Positions 48,035 through 58,356 of a stretch of 64,000 bases of DNA are shown here, one piece after another. The notes beneath the pieces are model-generated. The model did no database searches and was not told the DNA's origin. It saw only the letters and a program-made list of their open reading frames with translations. Every line of letters starts with the position of its first letter. Position 1 is the first letter of the stretch. Origin of the DNA: Paramoeba atlantica (Eukaryota > Discosea); contig CDRNVI010000045.1 in the NCBI GenBank assembly GCA_977017575.1, positions 1-64,000 of the forward strand, given 5' to 3'. Position numbers and translations under genes: made by a program.

Positions 48035-48196
48035 GGGGGAAAGAGGAAAGGATAAGGGGGGGGGTTAATTTGAAATGAGTTAGTAAAAGAAATTGTATTT
48101 ATGTGATGGAAAAATATTTTTAATGTCTGTAATTTACAATGGAAAATCGAAAGAAGACTCTTAAGTAGGGGTCAGCATTTTTTCATAAAGAGAAAC

Positions 48197-48925
48197 GTGC
48201 CTTTCGCGAAAGTCTATGACATCCGAATGATCGAAATGCGAGTATCTAATCAACACCCTTACTTGGCGCATGGCTTGGAAGAGACCGAGTTGCTGCTTCT
48301 GAATGACGCCACGATCGAGATATTGCAGAAGTATTACTTGCGCGGATTGGTTGTTGAATCGTCGTCAGCAGCTTTTAAGCGTATCAGAAACGTGCTCACT
48401 TTGTGAAGTGCCAATCGATGAGACTATCCTGCTTGAGGCACTGGTTATGATGGCAAAGGCCAGTGACACGGGACTCATGTTCTCCAAAGATGCCCTGAAA
48501 TCTGAACTTTGTGGCGTTAATGCGTAAGAAATGGACAATTTTTGGCGATGGAACAGTCCGGAGGGCAAGTGGAAACTTGTTATACAAGATTCGCCTGTGG
48601 AATCGTTGGCTAAGGAAATGAGTGACTTCCTTGGGTATGAGATGGAGATACTCCTTGGTGGAAAGTATGAACATTCTCCTCACTCCTTAGAAGCCATGGC
48701 AGAATGGTTCGCACTACGTGGCGAAGTTTGCGTGGGGACACGGTGGAAGCAAACAAAAAACGCCGCAAACGTCAGCGAGACCTGAAACAAGTCGTTTGGG
48801 GAACGCAAGTGAAGGCAAAAAAAGGTGCTGATGAAATTGTCGCTCTACACCAGCAAGTGCATGTTCTTGAAAGCACAGTTAAGAAGTTAGAGAATGATCA
48901 TCAGAGGATGTATGAAAAGGTGTGA
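48197..48925 (+). pseudogene. Decayed plus-strand coding sequence, unknown
   Basis: Several short consecutive frames look protein-like: LAHGLEETELLLLNDATIEI, CSLCEVPIDETILLEALVMM, NFWRWNSPEGKWKLVIQDSP, SLAKEMSDFLGYEMEILLGG, and a Lys-rich coiled-coil tail (VHVLESTVKKLENDHQRMYE). At least three phase changes or stops separate them. It opposes the transcription direction of all host genes here, so it may be an inserted, now dead gene. No family was recognised. Confidence 0.45.
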
Positions 48926-50024
48926 ATTTTGGGATGCCATGTCATGCTTTGGAGAGTTTGAAGTTCCATGAAGGTATACTCAAGATGGATTACGTCCGAC
49001 ATAGAAAGGCAGTTTTCGCAGTCATAAGAAGTGTCCTCTATGTAAAGCTTTATAACGTATAGTAAGTATTGTAGCTATTAGAAATACTCGTCTTTTTTGG
49101 CCTCTTGACCTCTGAATCAGACTGATCTATCAGACTGATAGATACAATGTATTTCCAGTGTAATTCACCATTATTGAAAATCAAGTAATCCATTATGTCT
49201 TAAAATTGAAATCATTTTGTCATATAGTGTGTACACAGTGTCCCGTATATATAGTGTGTACACAGTGGTCTCTTACTATGTCGGTATTCAAATTTAACAT
49301 ATTCTGTATATCCTATTGCATATTATATTTTTGGGCCCTATAAAAAACTAACTGTACTAACTTACGATTGAGCAATCTCCTGGTTAGCATTGCGGCCAAA
49401 AACAAAATTCAGTAGGTAATCAAATATTTCTTCTGAAAATATATACGGTAATATTCAAGTTTTTTGAAAAGGATTTTCTATATACAAGGATTTTCTATAT
49501 TCTGTATGTTAATGTTGAATTACTGTCGCCGGCTTACATATTTCCTGCACTATATTGAAAAAAATTAACTTGACAAAAAAAATAGAAACAACCAAATGTA
49601 TTAAACATTTGTAGTTAAACATTTGTAAATGTATTAGACATTGTGTAATCATGCGTGTTAGATTACCGTCTTGTATTCATCACATAAAAAAGAACAAAAA
49701 GTTTTCAGAAAAATTACAAAAAATTGAAAAAGGAGATTTTTTTTTCCACTGGCCCACCGGAAGTCTACACCCCCCAAACAATACAATATTTTTAGCAATC
49801 GTTTCGTCTATTGTATTTTGAGAGTTTGGGACCTATACGAGCTTTCTATACCGTCGTTTTCACAAGATACGCCTTCTTGGAGTTGTAGAATGTCTCCTAA
49901 AATGACACACCAAAAAAAAGGTGTCCACGCAAAACCTGGCAAAACCCGACAAAATTTGACAGGTTTCAACCCTCTAAATAGATCATTAGAAATTCTTTCC
50001 ATGTACCATTATTCCAATTTGTCC
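48926..50024. other. Spacer with inverted R1-type repeat
   Basis: ATATAGTGTGTACACAGTG occurs twice in tandem at about 49223-49268. About 49640-49960 resembles the R1 family in inverse orientation (CCACTGGCCCACCGGAAG, ATTGTATTTTGAGAGTTTGG, GGAGTTGTAG). No gene seen. Confidence 0.5.
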
Positions 50025-50660
50025 TTAAAATTTATAATTAATAAATGAGGGAATTTCAGTTATTGCATAGAGCTTATTTCCTGATAACACAGCGTCTTTT
50101 AATGACGCTGGCAGTTTTGAAAGGTCTACAGGGCCTTCGAATTCATTACCATATAAGTCTAGCGACACCAGCGTTGCAGGCAAACTAGTCAGATCGAGCG
50201 TTCCACAAAATCGGTTGTTGGTAAGAGACAATCTTCTTAACCCAGGAGGTAAGATTGTAAGATCAACGAAGCCGAATAGATCGCAGGAAAGCAGTAAAAA
50301 TCTGGTGAGTGCTATAGGAAGGTATGCAATGGGTAACGTACCTGTGACACCTTCCTGATCCGACATAACAAAGTGATCTGTTGTACGCGGCATATGGCTC
50401 CAAGCCAGCGTCCCGAAATATTTATACTCAGTATCGAAAAGATCGGTCGCTCCTAAATCAATATAGTTCACACGCTTTTCTTCATCGCAGTATACGCTAT
50501 GCCATTCACAAAGTGTAGTGGTGGGTCTCCATGAAGGATGAGGGTTCGAAATGTTGGCTAGGAACCGAGCCATTTCATATTCTTGCGGGAGGAACGTGCC
50601 TTTGACTTTGGAAGGACGAGAGATATCTGCACCGCTGAAGCTAAAGAGACTCGTTGACAT
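50025..50660 (-). CDS. Leucine-rich-repeat protein, LRR locus 6 (211 aa)
   Basis: Signature ISRPSKVKGTFLPQEYEMAR, cap PHPSWRPTTTLCEWHSVYCD, then about five repeats (LPIALTRFLLLSCDLFGFVD, LPPGLRRLSLTNNRFCGTLD, LPATLVSLDLYGNEFEGPVD) and a short tail ending IPSFINYKF. There is no signal peptide. The frame is intact. It is among the clearest examples of the family consensus, and the start is the first ATG before the signature. Confidence 0.82.
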   Translation of the reverse strand: MSTSLFSFSGADISRPSKVKGTFLPQEYEMARFLANISNPHPSWRPTTTLCEWHSVYCDEEKRVNYIDLGATDLFDTEYKYFGTLAWSHMPRTTDHFVMSDQEGVTGTLPIAYLPIALTRFLLLSCDLFGFVDLTILPPGLRRLSLTNNRFCGTLDLTSLPATLVSLDLYGNEFEGPVDLSKLPASLKDAVLSGNKLYAITEIPSFINYKF

Positions 50661-51358
50661 TCTTATTTAAACAATGGACCAAACGAACGGAATTTTCGGT
50701 ACAAAGAATTCCGGATTCGTTAGTTCGTGTTGAAACTATCAATATGCACATAATAGCCACCAAAAATTATAGATATCCTTTATTTCCGGCTTTTTAAAAA
50801 TATTTTAAAAAAATTGGAAAATGGGCTCCCGTTTTAAAATACTTAGTCCCGAGCGAAGTAATCTGGGTCTCTATCCGATGAGGATGTTTTCCTTTCTTCG
50901 CCCCACTGTGCTGATGAATAGTGTTGAGGTAATTTAGATTTGTTCCCATTCTAACATTATTATAATAAAGCAAGTCAAAATATTTTAGTACCTACAGCTT
51001 TTACCTACAGGTATACAGATTGTGTACCAGGTATACAGATGTACCTAATGACACTAGATCGTGGCTTGATCGTGCAACTAGATATGTAAATCATGCAACT
51101 ACTGTTTGTATACATACGATAAACGAAAATATGTAGTGCCTACCTCTACACAAAATCCAGTGTGGACCACGCAGCAAAAAAGCGAATCCCGGTGTAGAAT
51201 GAAGAAGATTTAGAATGAAGAAGATGTGTAAGTGATTGAGCAAATACAAGCCCTAATTGAATAACATGTGAGCAAGAGTAACATCTAAGCAAGAAATAAA
51301 CAAAAAACAAGAGTGCGCAAGAAAAAGAGCATGAATAGGGGGAGAGTGTACGATGTTC
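50661..51358. other. Spacer, nothing recognised
   Basis: AT-rich. The last ~50 bp (AAAAAGAGCATGAATAGGGG) are shared with the 3' flank of LRR locus 5 at about 33240-33270. Confidence 0.5.
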
Positions 51359-52531
51359 TTACTCAGATACGAAATGTTTGTCTAGATATTCGCGCATGGA
51401 TAAGCGCGGAACACTTTGTTCGATCCATCGTTTTGGAAGCTTATGTTTGTGATAGATCACAGCCTCGAATAGATTGTCCCGCAAATCAAGTTTTAAATTC
51501 CGCGTATCCTTTCCTATATCATATAAGTCAAGGTAGCCAGAAAACTGATTTCTGCTCAAGTTCAGAACCTCCAACGAGTCAGGAAGATGTTTCAAATCTA
51601 GTACCCCAAAAAACAAATTCTCGCGGACATTGAGACTTATAAGATCAGGAAGTCTCATCAAGTTTAAGAATCCTGTCAACTTATTCGACTGCAGCGATAA
51701 CTCCTTTATGCTAGCAGGTAGGCTTTCTAAAGTTATGGTGCCGTTAAAATCGTTGGTATCCAGGCGCAGAAGCTCAATATTTGGAGGTATTGTGTCAAGG
51801 GCTAAACTTCCCGAGAGTAAGTTGTTGCGCACATTAAGGCGATGCAAATAAGGTGAAATCAATGATAAACTTAAGTCGCCTTCAAAGAAGTTACAGCCCA
51901 AATCTAGATCGGTAAGTGAACGTGGCAAACTATCCAAAAGTAGGTTGCCTTTGAAAGAGTTTCCGTGGAGGTTCAATCCCTCTAGACTTTGAGGTAAATT
52001 ACCAAATTGCAAATTCCCACTGAGTGAGTTACATGATAGCTGTAGCAGTTCCATTTTTTCTGGTAGTGATGATAAATCAAGCGGCCCAGTATGTGCATGA
52101 CGAGACATAGCTAAAAATTCCAACGAGGCTGGAAACGAAGCTGTTGGAATAGTCCCATGCAAGTTCCTCTTCCGTCCTAAAGGAACGTTAGCTGCAAAAT
52201 AAGAGAGTCGAACGGGCATGACATGCCAAGTAAGGTTTCCTTTTAGGACAATGTCGTCAAAGAGAAGAGAAAAAATACGCATGCGTTCATCACAATTCAC
52301 TCCCTCCCACTGACACACGTGGACGGAGGAATTACGCCAATAAGCGGGTCGATAGGTAACGTGCGCTACAAAGCGTCTCATGCGAGTATCATCATCTTCC
52401 GTAAGCGCACTTACTTTGCTGCCAAACTTTCTTCTTTTTAGCGGGGGCTCACATGCCAGAAAGAAAAACACGTTAGCATGGAAGTCAATCACGAATGGCC
52501 ACAAAAACAAGAGCGACGCCAAATTGGGCAT
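51359..52531 (-). CDS. Leucine-rich-repeat protein, LRR locus 7 (390 aa, intact reference copy)
   Basis: The longest intact family member and the template for the broken loci 4 and 5. The N-terminus (LASLLFLWPFVIDFHANVFF) is hydrophobic and could be a signal anchor; it is followed by PPLKRRKFGSK. The cap is VHVCQWEGVNCDERMRIF. About nine LRRs follow (LPEKMELLQLSCNSLSGNLQ, LPRSLTDLDLGCNFFEGDLS, LPPNIELLRLDTNDFNGTIT, LPDSLEVLNLSRNQFSGYLD). The C-terminal capping segment HKLPKRWIEQSVPRLSMREY is conserved in loci 4 and 5. It is a probable protein-binding scaffold; its location is not certain. Confidence 0.85.
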   Translation of the reverse strand: MPNLASLLFLWPFVIDFHANVFFFLACEPPLKRRKFGSKVSALTEDDDTRMRRFVAHVTYRPAYWRNSSVHVCQWEGVNCDERMRIFSLLFDDIVLKGNLTWHVMPVRLSYFAANVPLGRKRNLHGTIPTASFPASLEFLAMSRHAHTGPLDLSSLPEKMELLQLSCNSLSGNLQFGNLPQSLEGLNLHGNSFKGNLLLDSLPRSLTDLDLGCNFFEGDLSLSLISPYLHRLNVRNNLLSGSLALDTIPPNIELLRLDTNDFNGTITLESLPASIKELSLQSNKLTGFLNLMRLPDLISLNVRENLFFGVLDLKHLPDSLEVLNLSRNQFSGYLDLYDIGKDTRNLKLDLRDNLFEAVIYHKHKLPKRWIEQSVPRLSMREYLDKHFVSE

Positions 52532-53157
52532 AAAACTGGAGAATTTGTTTTAATTTTGAAACTGATTATAGTTTTGGTTTTAAAATTTTGGGCTTATCCA
52601 CGAAAAACAGTATAAATACGAAAACGAGGTTCGCGCTTTATACGTTATGTTCCGATTTCCGACTTGTCGTTGCGATGTTGGAAGACTACAACACAGTTTT
52701 GTTTCAGCCTACGTTGTAAGTCCTTGTATTTCCAAAGTTTTAAGAAAAATACAAAATCACACATGTCATTCAGCAAAATTAAGAAAAGAACGGTTTTCCG
52801 TCTCCTCCTGTGACTGATATTCACTGCCCAAAAATCGCTCATCGTACGGCGCCCAAGACATTCCCAAACCCATACTCATTCCACAAATTACTACCGGACA
52901 CACCCAATGGTGCTATGCTTATATAAGCCATATGCACATACCGTAACCAAAAACACGAACAACAGTTTTTAAACGTGCGACCACGAATCGCACTCGCGTT
53001 TTCCTTCTCATGCCCAAGCTCACTCCGCAAAAAGAAAGTCTGTTGAGTTCTATTTTTTGCTCTATAACCCACCTTTTACACTTTAAAACAGCACTCCACA
53101 CGTCCGCTTTATATTCTCGTTCGTCTAACTCATAGGATTCATCATACCTTTACGTGC
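52532..53157. other. Spacer, nothing recognised
   Basis: AT-rich. No gene or repeat seen between LRR locus 7 and aldolase. Confidence 0.5.
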
Positions 53158-54327
53158 TTAGTAGGAGTAACCTTTGACAAACAATGACTGCTCCTCACCA
53201 CAAACATCCTCCTTCGCATCGTACTTCCCCAACGTTGCTAGCGAGTTCATCCGTGCGCGGTGCAGTAATCCCTGCCGGGCTTTTTCCACATTCTCCTCCT
53301 TCCCCTGCCATAGTCGCAGTGCTGAACTCTGGAGCGCACGAGCATAGGAAAAGCGCAGCTGCCAAGGAAGCGGGGAGGTAACCCCCGGAACCTCCTGCAA
53401 ACCCTCCGCCCCCTTATTCATTTCAGTTAAGTACCGCGTGGCTTCCTTCTCACTCAACCCGCCGGAGAGGAATACAACCCCGGGGCATGCGGCCGGAAGA
53501 GCCCGACGTAAGGCGTACACCGTCGCTTTGGCAATTTCAGCGCCCATATCCGTCGTCTCCATGTTCTTCTTTTCCGCACACTCGACCCCAGGGACGACCA
53601 TACTGGGTTTTAACAACATCCCCTCCCAGACCACACCATACTCCGACAATTTCTCCGCCACCGCACGCCAGATCCGAACACTCGCGGCCGCACACTGCGC
53701 TAAACTATGCCCCCCCTCCATCAAAACCTCCGGTTCCACAATCGGCACCAACCCCACACTTTGCGTTAACTTCGCATACATCGCCAGGGTCGCGGCATTA
53801 TACTCCACCAAACTTGCCGAGACCTTTCCCTGCGCATCCAACCGGTACACATTCCGCCATTTCGTAAAACGAGCCCCCAGGGCTTTATACTTCTCCAGTC
53901 GAGCCACATACCCCTCCAGCCCCATCGTCATCTGCTCCCCTTCGGCTCCCGCCGCAAACGGCACAAGCCCGGCATCGGTTTTAATCCCGGGAACAATGCC
54001 TTTACCTTCGAGTAACTTCGCAAAGGACTCCCCAGTGCCACGCGCGCTTTGCCCCAGCGTCTCCTCATGGAGGATCACTCCACTGATGCAGTCTTCCAGC
54101 CCCGGAGCCGCGAGCATTAACTCCCGGTACCTTTGTCGGTTTTCGGCAGTGTTCTCGAGACCGATCGGGTCGAATCGCTTCGCACAGGTGCCGGTGCTCT
54201 CGTCGGCGGCCAGGATCCCTTTGCCGGGTTGCAGGAGCTGGGCGACGGTGGTGGTGAGGGCGGTGTAGGTGGTGGGGGGAAGGGGGAGGGGGGGGAGGGT
54301 AAGGGAGAGGGACATGGGGAGGGACAT
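53158..54327 (-). CDS. Fructose-bisphosphate aldolase, class I (389 aa)
   Basis: Cleaves fructose-1,6-bisphosphate into dihydroxyacetone phosphate and glyceraldehyde-3-phosphate. Signatures: GKGILAADESTGTCAKRF, ILHEETLGQ, DAGLVPFAAG, FTKWRNVYRL, NAATLAMYAKL, VPIVEPEVLMEGGH, GMLLKPSMVVPG (Schiff-base Lys), VFLSGGLSEKEA, and a C-terminal Tyr (KGYSY). The length is normal with a ~25-residue Pro/Leu/Thr-rich N-terminal extension. I see no type-2 peroxisomal signal in the extension and no type-1 signal at the C-terminus, unlike the glycosomal aldolase of trypanosomatids. Start: first ATG; alternatives are at residues 5 and beyond. About 40 C-ending codons are followed by G-ending codons. Confidence 0.97.
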   Translation of the reverse strand: MSLPMSLSLTLPPLPLPPTTYTALTTTVAQLLQPGKGILAADESTGTCAKRFDPIGLENTAENRQRYRELMLAAPGLEDCISGVILHEETLGQSARGTGESFAKLLEGKGIVPGIKTDAGLVPFAAGAEGEQMTMGLEGYVARLEKYKALGARFTKWRNVYRLDAQGKVSASLVEYNAATLAMYAKLTQSVGLVPIVEPEVLMEGGHSLAQCAAASVRIWRAVAEKLSEYGVVWEGMLLKPSMVVPGVECAEKKNMETTDMGAEIAKATVYALRRALPAACPGVVFLSGGLSEKEATRYLTEMNKGAEGLQEVPGVTSPLPWQLRFSYARALQSSALRLWQGKEENVEKARQGLLHRARMNSLATLGKYDAKEDVCGEEQSLFVKGYSY

Positions 54328-54337
54328 GGTGGGGATA

Positions 54338-54360
54338 CTATTAGAGAGGGAGAGGATAAG
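54338..54360 (-). promoter_or_regulatory. Candidate trans-splice acceptor of aldolase
   Basis: Minus strand: a CTTATCCTCTCCCTCTCT tract, then AATAG with AG at 54338-54339, 10 nt before the ATG. Confidence 0.45.
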
Positions 54361-54710
54361 GTTGTTTTTCTTTTTTTATTGTTTTTTTTAAGTTAAAAAT
54401 TTATTTACCGTTTTTACATTTTCATTTTTTATCTTAATTTTTTTTCAATTTTTTTTAGGAATCTCATTTTAATTCTAGGTTTGTATTTTTAGTTTTAGAA
54501 GGATAAGGTCACTTTAGAAAATAAAACATGTTTTGTACAGCATAAATACGTATAAATGTTGTTTGTAAAATTGGAGTGAGAGGTTCGGGCTACACATGGT
54601 TTCAGAATTGTATGCTGGTACCCTCGATACGTGGCCTCATGGTCCCTCAAATGGACAGAGCGAGCTTGGCGAGTAATTCCAAACGTTACGTTAGCCCACT
54701 CTGTTGAACG

Positions 54711-54956
54711 TTACTCTTGAGCAGGGTGTATCCTATAGACACCTCGACGAGTGCTACTCTGCTGATTGTTTTTACAAATAATCTGATGTTTGTCTATTCG
54801 GGAAAGGTGGAAGCACCGACCACAGGTGGCACAGGGTTTCAGAGCATCCGAGCCTTGGGCTCCACGCTTTTGTTCGTCCTCTAAAAAGTCTTGCGGGATT
54901 CGGGTATATTCTGTTTTGTCGTGACAAACGTTAAGGGGTTTGTCGTCCCGAGACAT
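54711..54956 (-). CDS. C2HC-type zinc-finger protein (81 aa)
   Basis: LKPCATCGRCFHLSRIDKHQ followed by IICKN gives the CxxC...HxxxC spacing of the ZC2HC/zf-C2HC_2 domain (known consensus PCxxCGRxFxxxRLxxHxxxC). The first ~40 residues are acidic and polar. The C-terminus QQSSTRRGVYRIHPAQE is unremarkable. The role is unknown; family members in flagellates are often small cytoplasmic or flagellar proteins. The start is the first ATG. Confidence 0.75.
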   Translation of the reverse strand: MSRDDKPLNVCHDKTEYTRIPQDFLEDEQKRGAQGSDALKPCATCGRCFHLSRIDKHQIICKNNQQSSTRRGVYRIHPAQE

Positions 54957-55394
54957 TGTTTGGAAAGATATGCGTTAGAAAAATGGTTTTGAGGAATTGG
55001 AAATATGAATCATCGATAAACATTGTATGAAAACGTTTCTTTATCCCTCTTGTTTATAGTGATGAAAAAATTTCTGCATTGGTATACGCAACAAATGGTG
55101 GACCTCAAAAACTAAAACTGTTTTCTTTCAAAATATTCGCAAAATTCAGCAACTAGTCTACATCATCTTCATTGTGATTCATTGTTCGCAAGAAATATCG
55201 CTCTATATACAAATATTCGAACTCCCAATTTTCTCGAAACCTAAAAATGTCATTGTAAACGAAATTGCCCCTACATATTACGTATTGTGAAACACGTTTC
55301 GTTCCACAAAATATGCATCAACTCATTTGTTCAATACGAGGTCCTGTGTATATACCAATTCCACATTTCAAAATCGTTTTCTTCATCAACATAT
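54957..55394. other. Spacer, nothing recognised
   Basis: AT-rich intergenic DNA without a repeat or gene that I could identify. Confidence 0.5.
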
Positions 55395-56360
55395 TTAGAA
55401 GTAAGTGTAGCACGGATTCTTCCGCACCGCACGCGAGCGAGCTAGGCTACTGGACCCACATAAGCTCCTCTCCAACGCACTCACGGGACGGTGCGCGAGC
55501 TTGTACCGGTTATACCCCGAGATCGCGACAGTCGCGAGCAGCAGCACCAGTCCCAGACTTATCCCCACGCACAGCACAATGTACTTTGGGGTCCACTTCC
55601 CGGCTCGTTTCGCGGAACGCAACTTGACGCTTCCGTTTTCTTCCTGCTCTTCCTCCTGTATCATTTCCGAAAGCTGGGCATGGGCCTTCTGCAACTCAGT
55701 CATGGGGTCTACAATTTCTTGAGGCATTAGAGCATTTTCTTCTTTCTTTTCCCCATCGCTCCCTGCCCACCAGTTTTGAACCCCCGACATCATACGCGAG
55801 ACATAGCCTTGGGTTTCCTCCACCGTATGATCCCGATCAGATGCCGAATTAGAATCAGAAGATGAAAGCTTCATCTCTTCTCCACTCTCCCCTCCGGGAA
55901 GAAACTCCTTTGCCTTTGCTTTCACCCGATGAAACAAACTATGCGGACTTGGGGTCTCCGTATTCTCCAAATCGGCCAGCGCTTGTTCCGCGAGCTCGGA
56001 TCCCAAATCAGTGGCGAATTGCGTTGCGGAGTGCTGAATCGCAGAAGTATCAAACGGCGCGGTGTCGTGTAGCGCGTGCGGGAGAACGGAATCCGAATCG
56101 CTAAATGTGTTGAGTGCTTTATGGATTCCTTTCTTATTGCTGTTCTTTATCTTCTCATGTTCCTCTTCCTCCGCTTCATCCGCAAAGGTTTCGTGGATTT
56201 TACGTTTCGCGACATGATAGAGTCGACGTGCGGCACTTTTGGTGCGTTGACGACCGGAGGACGGGGAGGGGTTGGGGGGACCGGAGGATGGGGCGGCAGC
56301 CAGGGAGGTTGCGGGGAAGACAAGGAGAACTGCGAGGATGCAGAAGGAAGATAGACGCAT
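55395..56360 (-). CDS. Type I membrane protein of unknown function (321 aa)
   Basis: Residues 1-22 (MRLSSFCILAVLLVFPATSL) are a good signal peptide, with cleavage likely after AA. The middle is acidic and Ser-rich, with predicted helical stretches (DLGSELAEQALADLENTETP, LFHRVKAKAKEFLPGG, TELQKAHAQLSEMIQEEEQE). One transmembrane helix lies at about 255-277 (YIVLCVGISLGLVLLLATVA), preceded by KRAGKWTPK. The cytoplasmic tail of ~45 residues is basic and ends PCYTYF. No family was recognised. The first ~40 codons are C-rich on the coding strand like other single-copy genes. Confidence 0.7.
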   Translation of the reverse strand: MRLSSFCILAVLLVFPATSLAAAPSSGPPNPSPSSGRQRTKSAARRLYHVAKRKIHETFADEAEEEEHEKIKNSNKKGIHKALNTFSDSDSVLPHALHDTAPFDTSAIQHSATQFATDLGSELAEQALADLENTETPSPHSLFHRVKAKAKEFLPGGESGEEMKLSSSDSNSASDRDHTVEETQGYVSRMMSGVQNWWAGSDGEKKEENALMPQEIVDPMTELQKAHAQLSEMIQEEEQEENGSVKLRSAKRAGKWTPKYIVLCVGISLGLVLLLATVAISGYNRYKLAHRPVSALERSLCGSSSLARSRAVRKNPCYTYF

Positions 56361-57405
56361 TGGGGGGATAAGGAATAAAAATGCGAAAAAATGAAGTTTA
56401 TAGCGTTTGTTTAGGAATAAATAGCATAGAGAGGATAAATACTGTCACGAGTTCCCACTTCTCCGGCGTCATGAATCGCCACGCGCGGATGCCATACGTT
56501 TCTTTTTTGTAATCAAAGAAAGCTGTTCTTTTTTTTAATTAAAGAAAGAACAAGGTCACGACGAAAAGAAAATTATTATATTCGAGTACAGTGAAGTATT
56601 CAAACACGGGTGGATTATATTACGGGTATTTTTAATTACGGGTATTTTTAATTAAGATTATTTTGAGGACCGAACAAAAATACTTTTTTTCATACCTATA
56701 ACCATCGACCTCACTTTCATACGAAACACAAACCTTTATAAAATGATCACAGACGAATCCAATGGCTTGGGCGCTTAAATGTTACTCAAAATGTGTGTTC
56801 AAAAATTATTAATTTACGAGCGGATTATAAATTTATTACGGTTAATTTAATTAAGATTAATTTTAGCCAAAACCAACCTTAAAAGCGTAATTATATAATA
56901 CTGTAATTAAATATATCACTGTAACTAAACAGAACTAATAGTAGCTAAGGTAGTAACGTGCTAATAAAAAGTGAGCTACTCTCCCCCCCCTATCCTAGCG
57001 TTGTCCCGGTGCCCCCACCTCCTAGCGTTGCTTTTGAGGATGACTAATCCTGGCACGAAGCGGCAGATGTTTTTTTTCGTTCTTTTCCGAGTTTTATATT
57101 CATGAAAACATTTTTTATCGATTTCAAGAATTTATCAATCCCATGTTATTACTTTCATTAGCTATTAGTCTCACTATATTACCATCTTAGAGCCGTCATC
57201 GACATGTCTAAAGATTCACTTGAAAATTGTGGCCCGATGAGCAAGTACATTATTCGAAATCTCCCATTGGTGAGGTTTTTTACCCCCCCTTCCTAGCGTT
57301 GCTTTTCACCAAAACCAGGCAACTCTAGGATAGGGGGGGGAGTATTTCCTTTCATATCCCTATCATACTCACTGTTCAGTTTCCGTAAAAGTGTTGATCT
57401 TTACA
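56361..57405. other. Spacer containing MITE M5
   Basis: Apart from the MITE at 56974-57344, this is very AT-rich DNA with repeats of ATTACGGGTATTTTTAATTA near 56620-56655. Confidence 0.5.
56974..57344. repeat. MITE family M5
   Basis: ~370 bp. Inverted ends TACTCTCCCCCCCTATCCTA / inverse TACTCCCCCCCCTATCCTAG; CTAGCGTTGCTTTT occurs as an inner repeat. TA lies at both ends. Confidence 0.75.
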
Positions 57406-57945
57406 TTATATAGCCATACAGCCCTTGATTCTAGGATTCCTGCTAAGACGAAGATAAAAGAGTCCCTTTGGGCGTGATTCGAATAATACCGTTCCAGAAA
57501 AATCATTACAATGCAGGTCTAGAACCTGCAGCGTCTGGGGTAGGCAGGAAAAATCGATCTCCCCAGTAAAGCGATTTGAAGACAGCCACAACTGAACCAA
57601 CGTAGGGGGCAACATGCCCCATTCCACCTCTCCTGTTAAGGCATTATCACTCACATCAATACAACGCATGTTTCGGGGAAGAAATGCCCAGTTGAGAGAC
57701 CCGGATAATCCGTACTCACGCCATCGAATAGTTCGTACTTCGTCATTGCGGTACAACACCCCATCACCTCGACCTAACGTATTGCTCCGGGATGATCTCT
57801 TTTGTTTCCCAGATAACTTTTCGGACCACGAAAAAACGTGACCATCTATTTGCTTAGTAAGCATCTCGAGGTCGTATTCTGGAGGAAGATTGAGTGCACC
57901 ACGCACCTTTGCAGGCCTGGTAACTACCGTTGGAGCTTCGTCCAT
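57406..57945 (-). CDS. Leucine-rich-repeat protein, LRR locus 8 (179 aa, short)
   Basis: Signature VTRPAKVRGALNLPPEYDLE, then a cap region lacking the usual CEW...C cysteines (SWSEKLSGKQKRSSRSNTLG), then about four repeats (LPRNMRCIDVSDNALTGEVE, LPPTLVQLWLSSNRFTGEID, LPQTLQVLDLHCNDFSGTVL). The frame is open but it is the shortest member, and with the altered cap it may be on its way out. Confidence 0.7.
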   Translation of the reverse strand: MDEAPTVVTRPAKVRGALNLPPEYDLEMLTKQIDGHVFSWSEKLSGKQKRSSRSNTLGRGDGVLYRNDEVRTIRWREYGLSGSLNWAFLPRNMRCIDVSDNALTGEVEWGMLPPTLVQLWLSSNRFTGEIDFSCLPQTLQVLDLHCNDFSGTVLFESRPKGLFYLRLSRNPRIKGCMAI

Positions 57946-57998
57946 AAAAATATTTAGATTGGTATTAAAACCCTAAAAGTATAACGTAAATAAACGCA

Positions 57999-58080
57999 TA
58001 CAGGAGTTCGAGTCCAAAGGTGGGGGCGGGGGGTAAAAAATTACCTAATTTTGGAAAATGCTAGCGCACTCGAGAGAGTT
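57999..58080. mobile_element. Isolated mariner end
   Basis: TACAGGAGTTCGAGTCCAAA followed by a GGTGGGGGCGGGGGGT run and AATTTTGGAAAATGCTAGCG, clearly the same terminal sequence as the mariner at 5546. No transposase follows. Confidence 0.65.
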
Positions 58081-58356
58081 GACCATTTCCGGCAATTTAT
58101 GATTCTGTGATTTTAAATTCTATTCTTTGTGGACTTCTCCCTCTAATAACTAATTATGAATTATTCGGTTCACAGGATTTATAAATACTTCTTAGAGGGT
58201 TGAAACCTATGAGGGGCAAAACCTGGTAAAACCTTGCAAAACCCGCGTATTCCTTATTGACGTGGCGAAAAAAGTACTTTGTCAAAAATAGTGAAGAGCA
58301 TACATGTTCTCCATTGTGCGCTGAATGCTGTGAGACTGGGTGGGAAGCCTGGGAGT

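Noticed and set aside
53438-54268. 276-aa plus-strand frame
   Set aside because: Exactly antisense to aldolase, whose catalytic motifs are intact.
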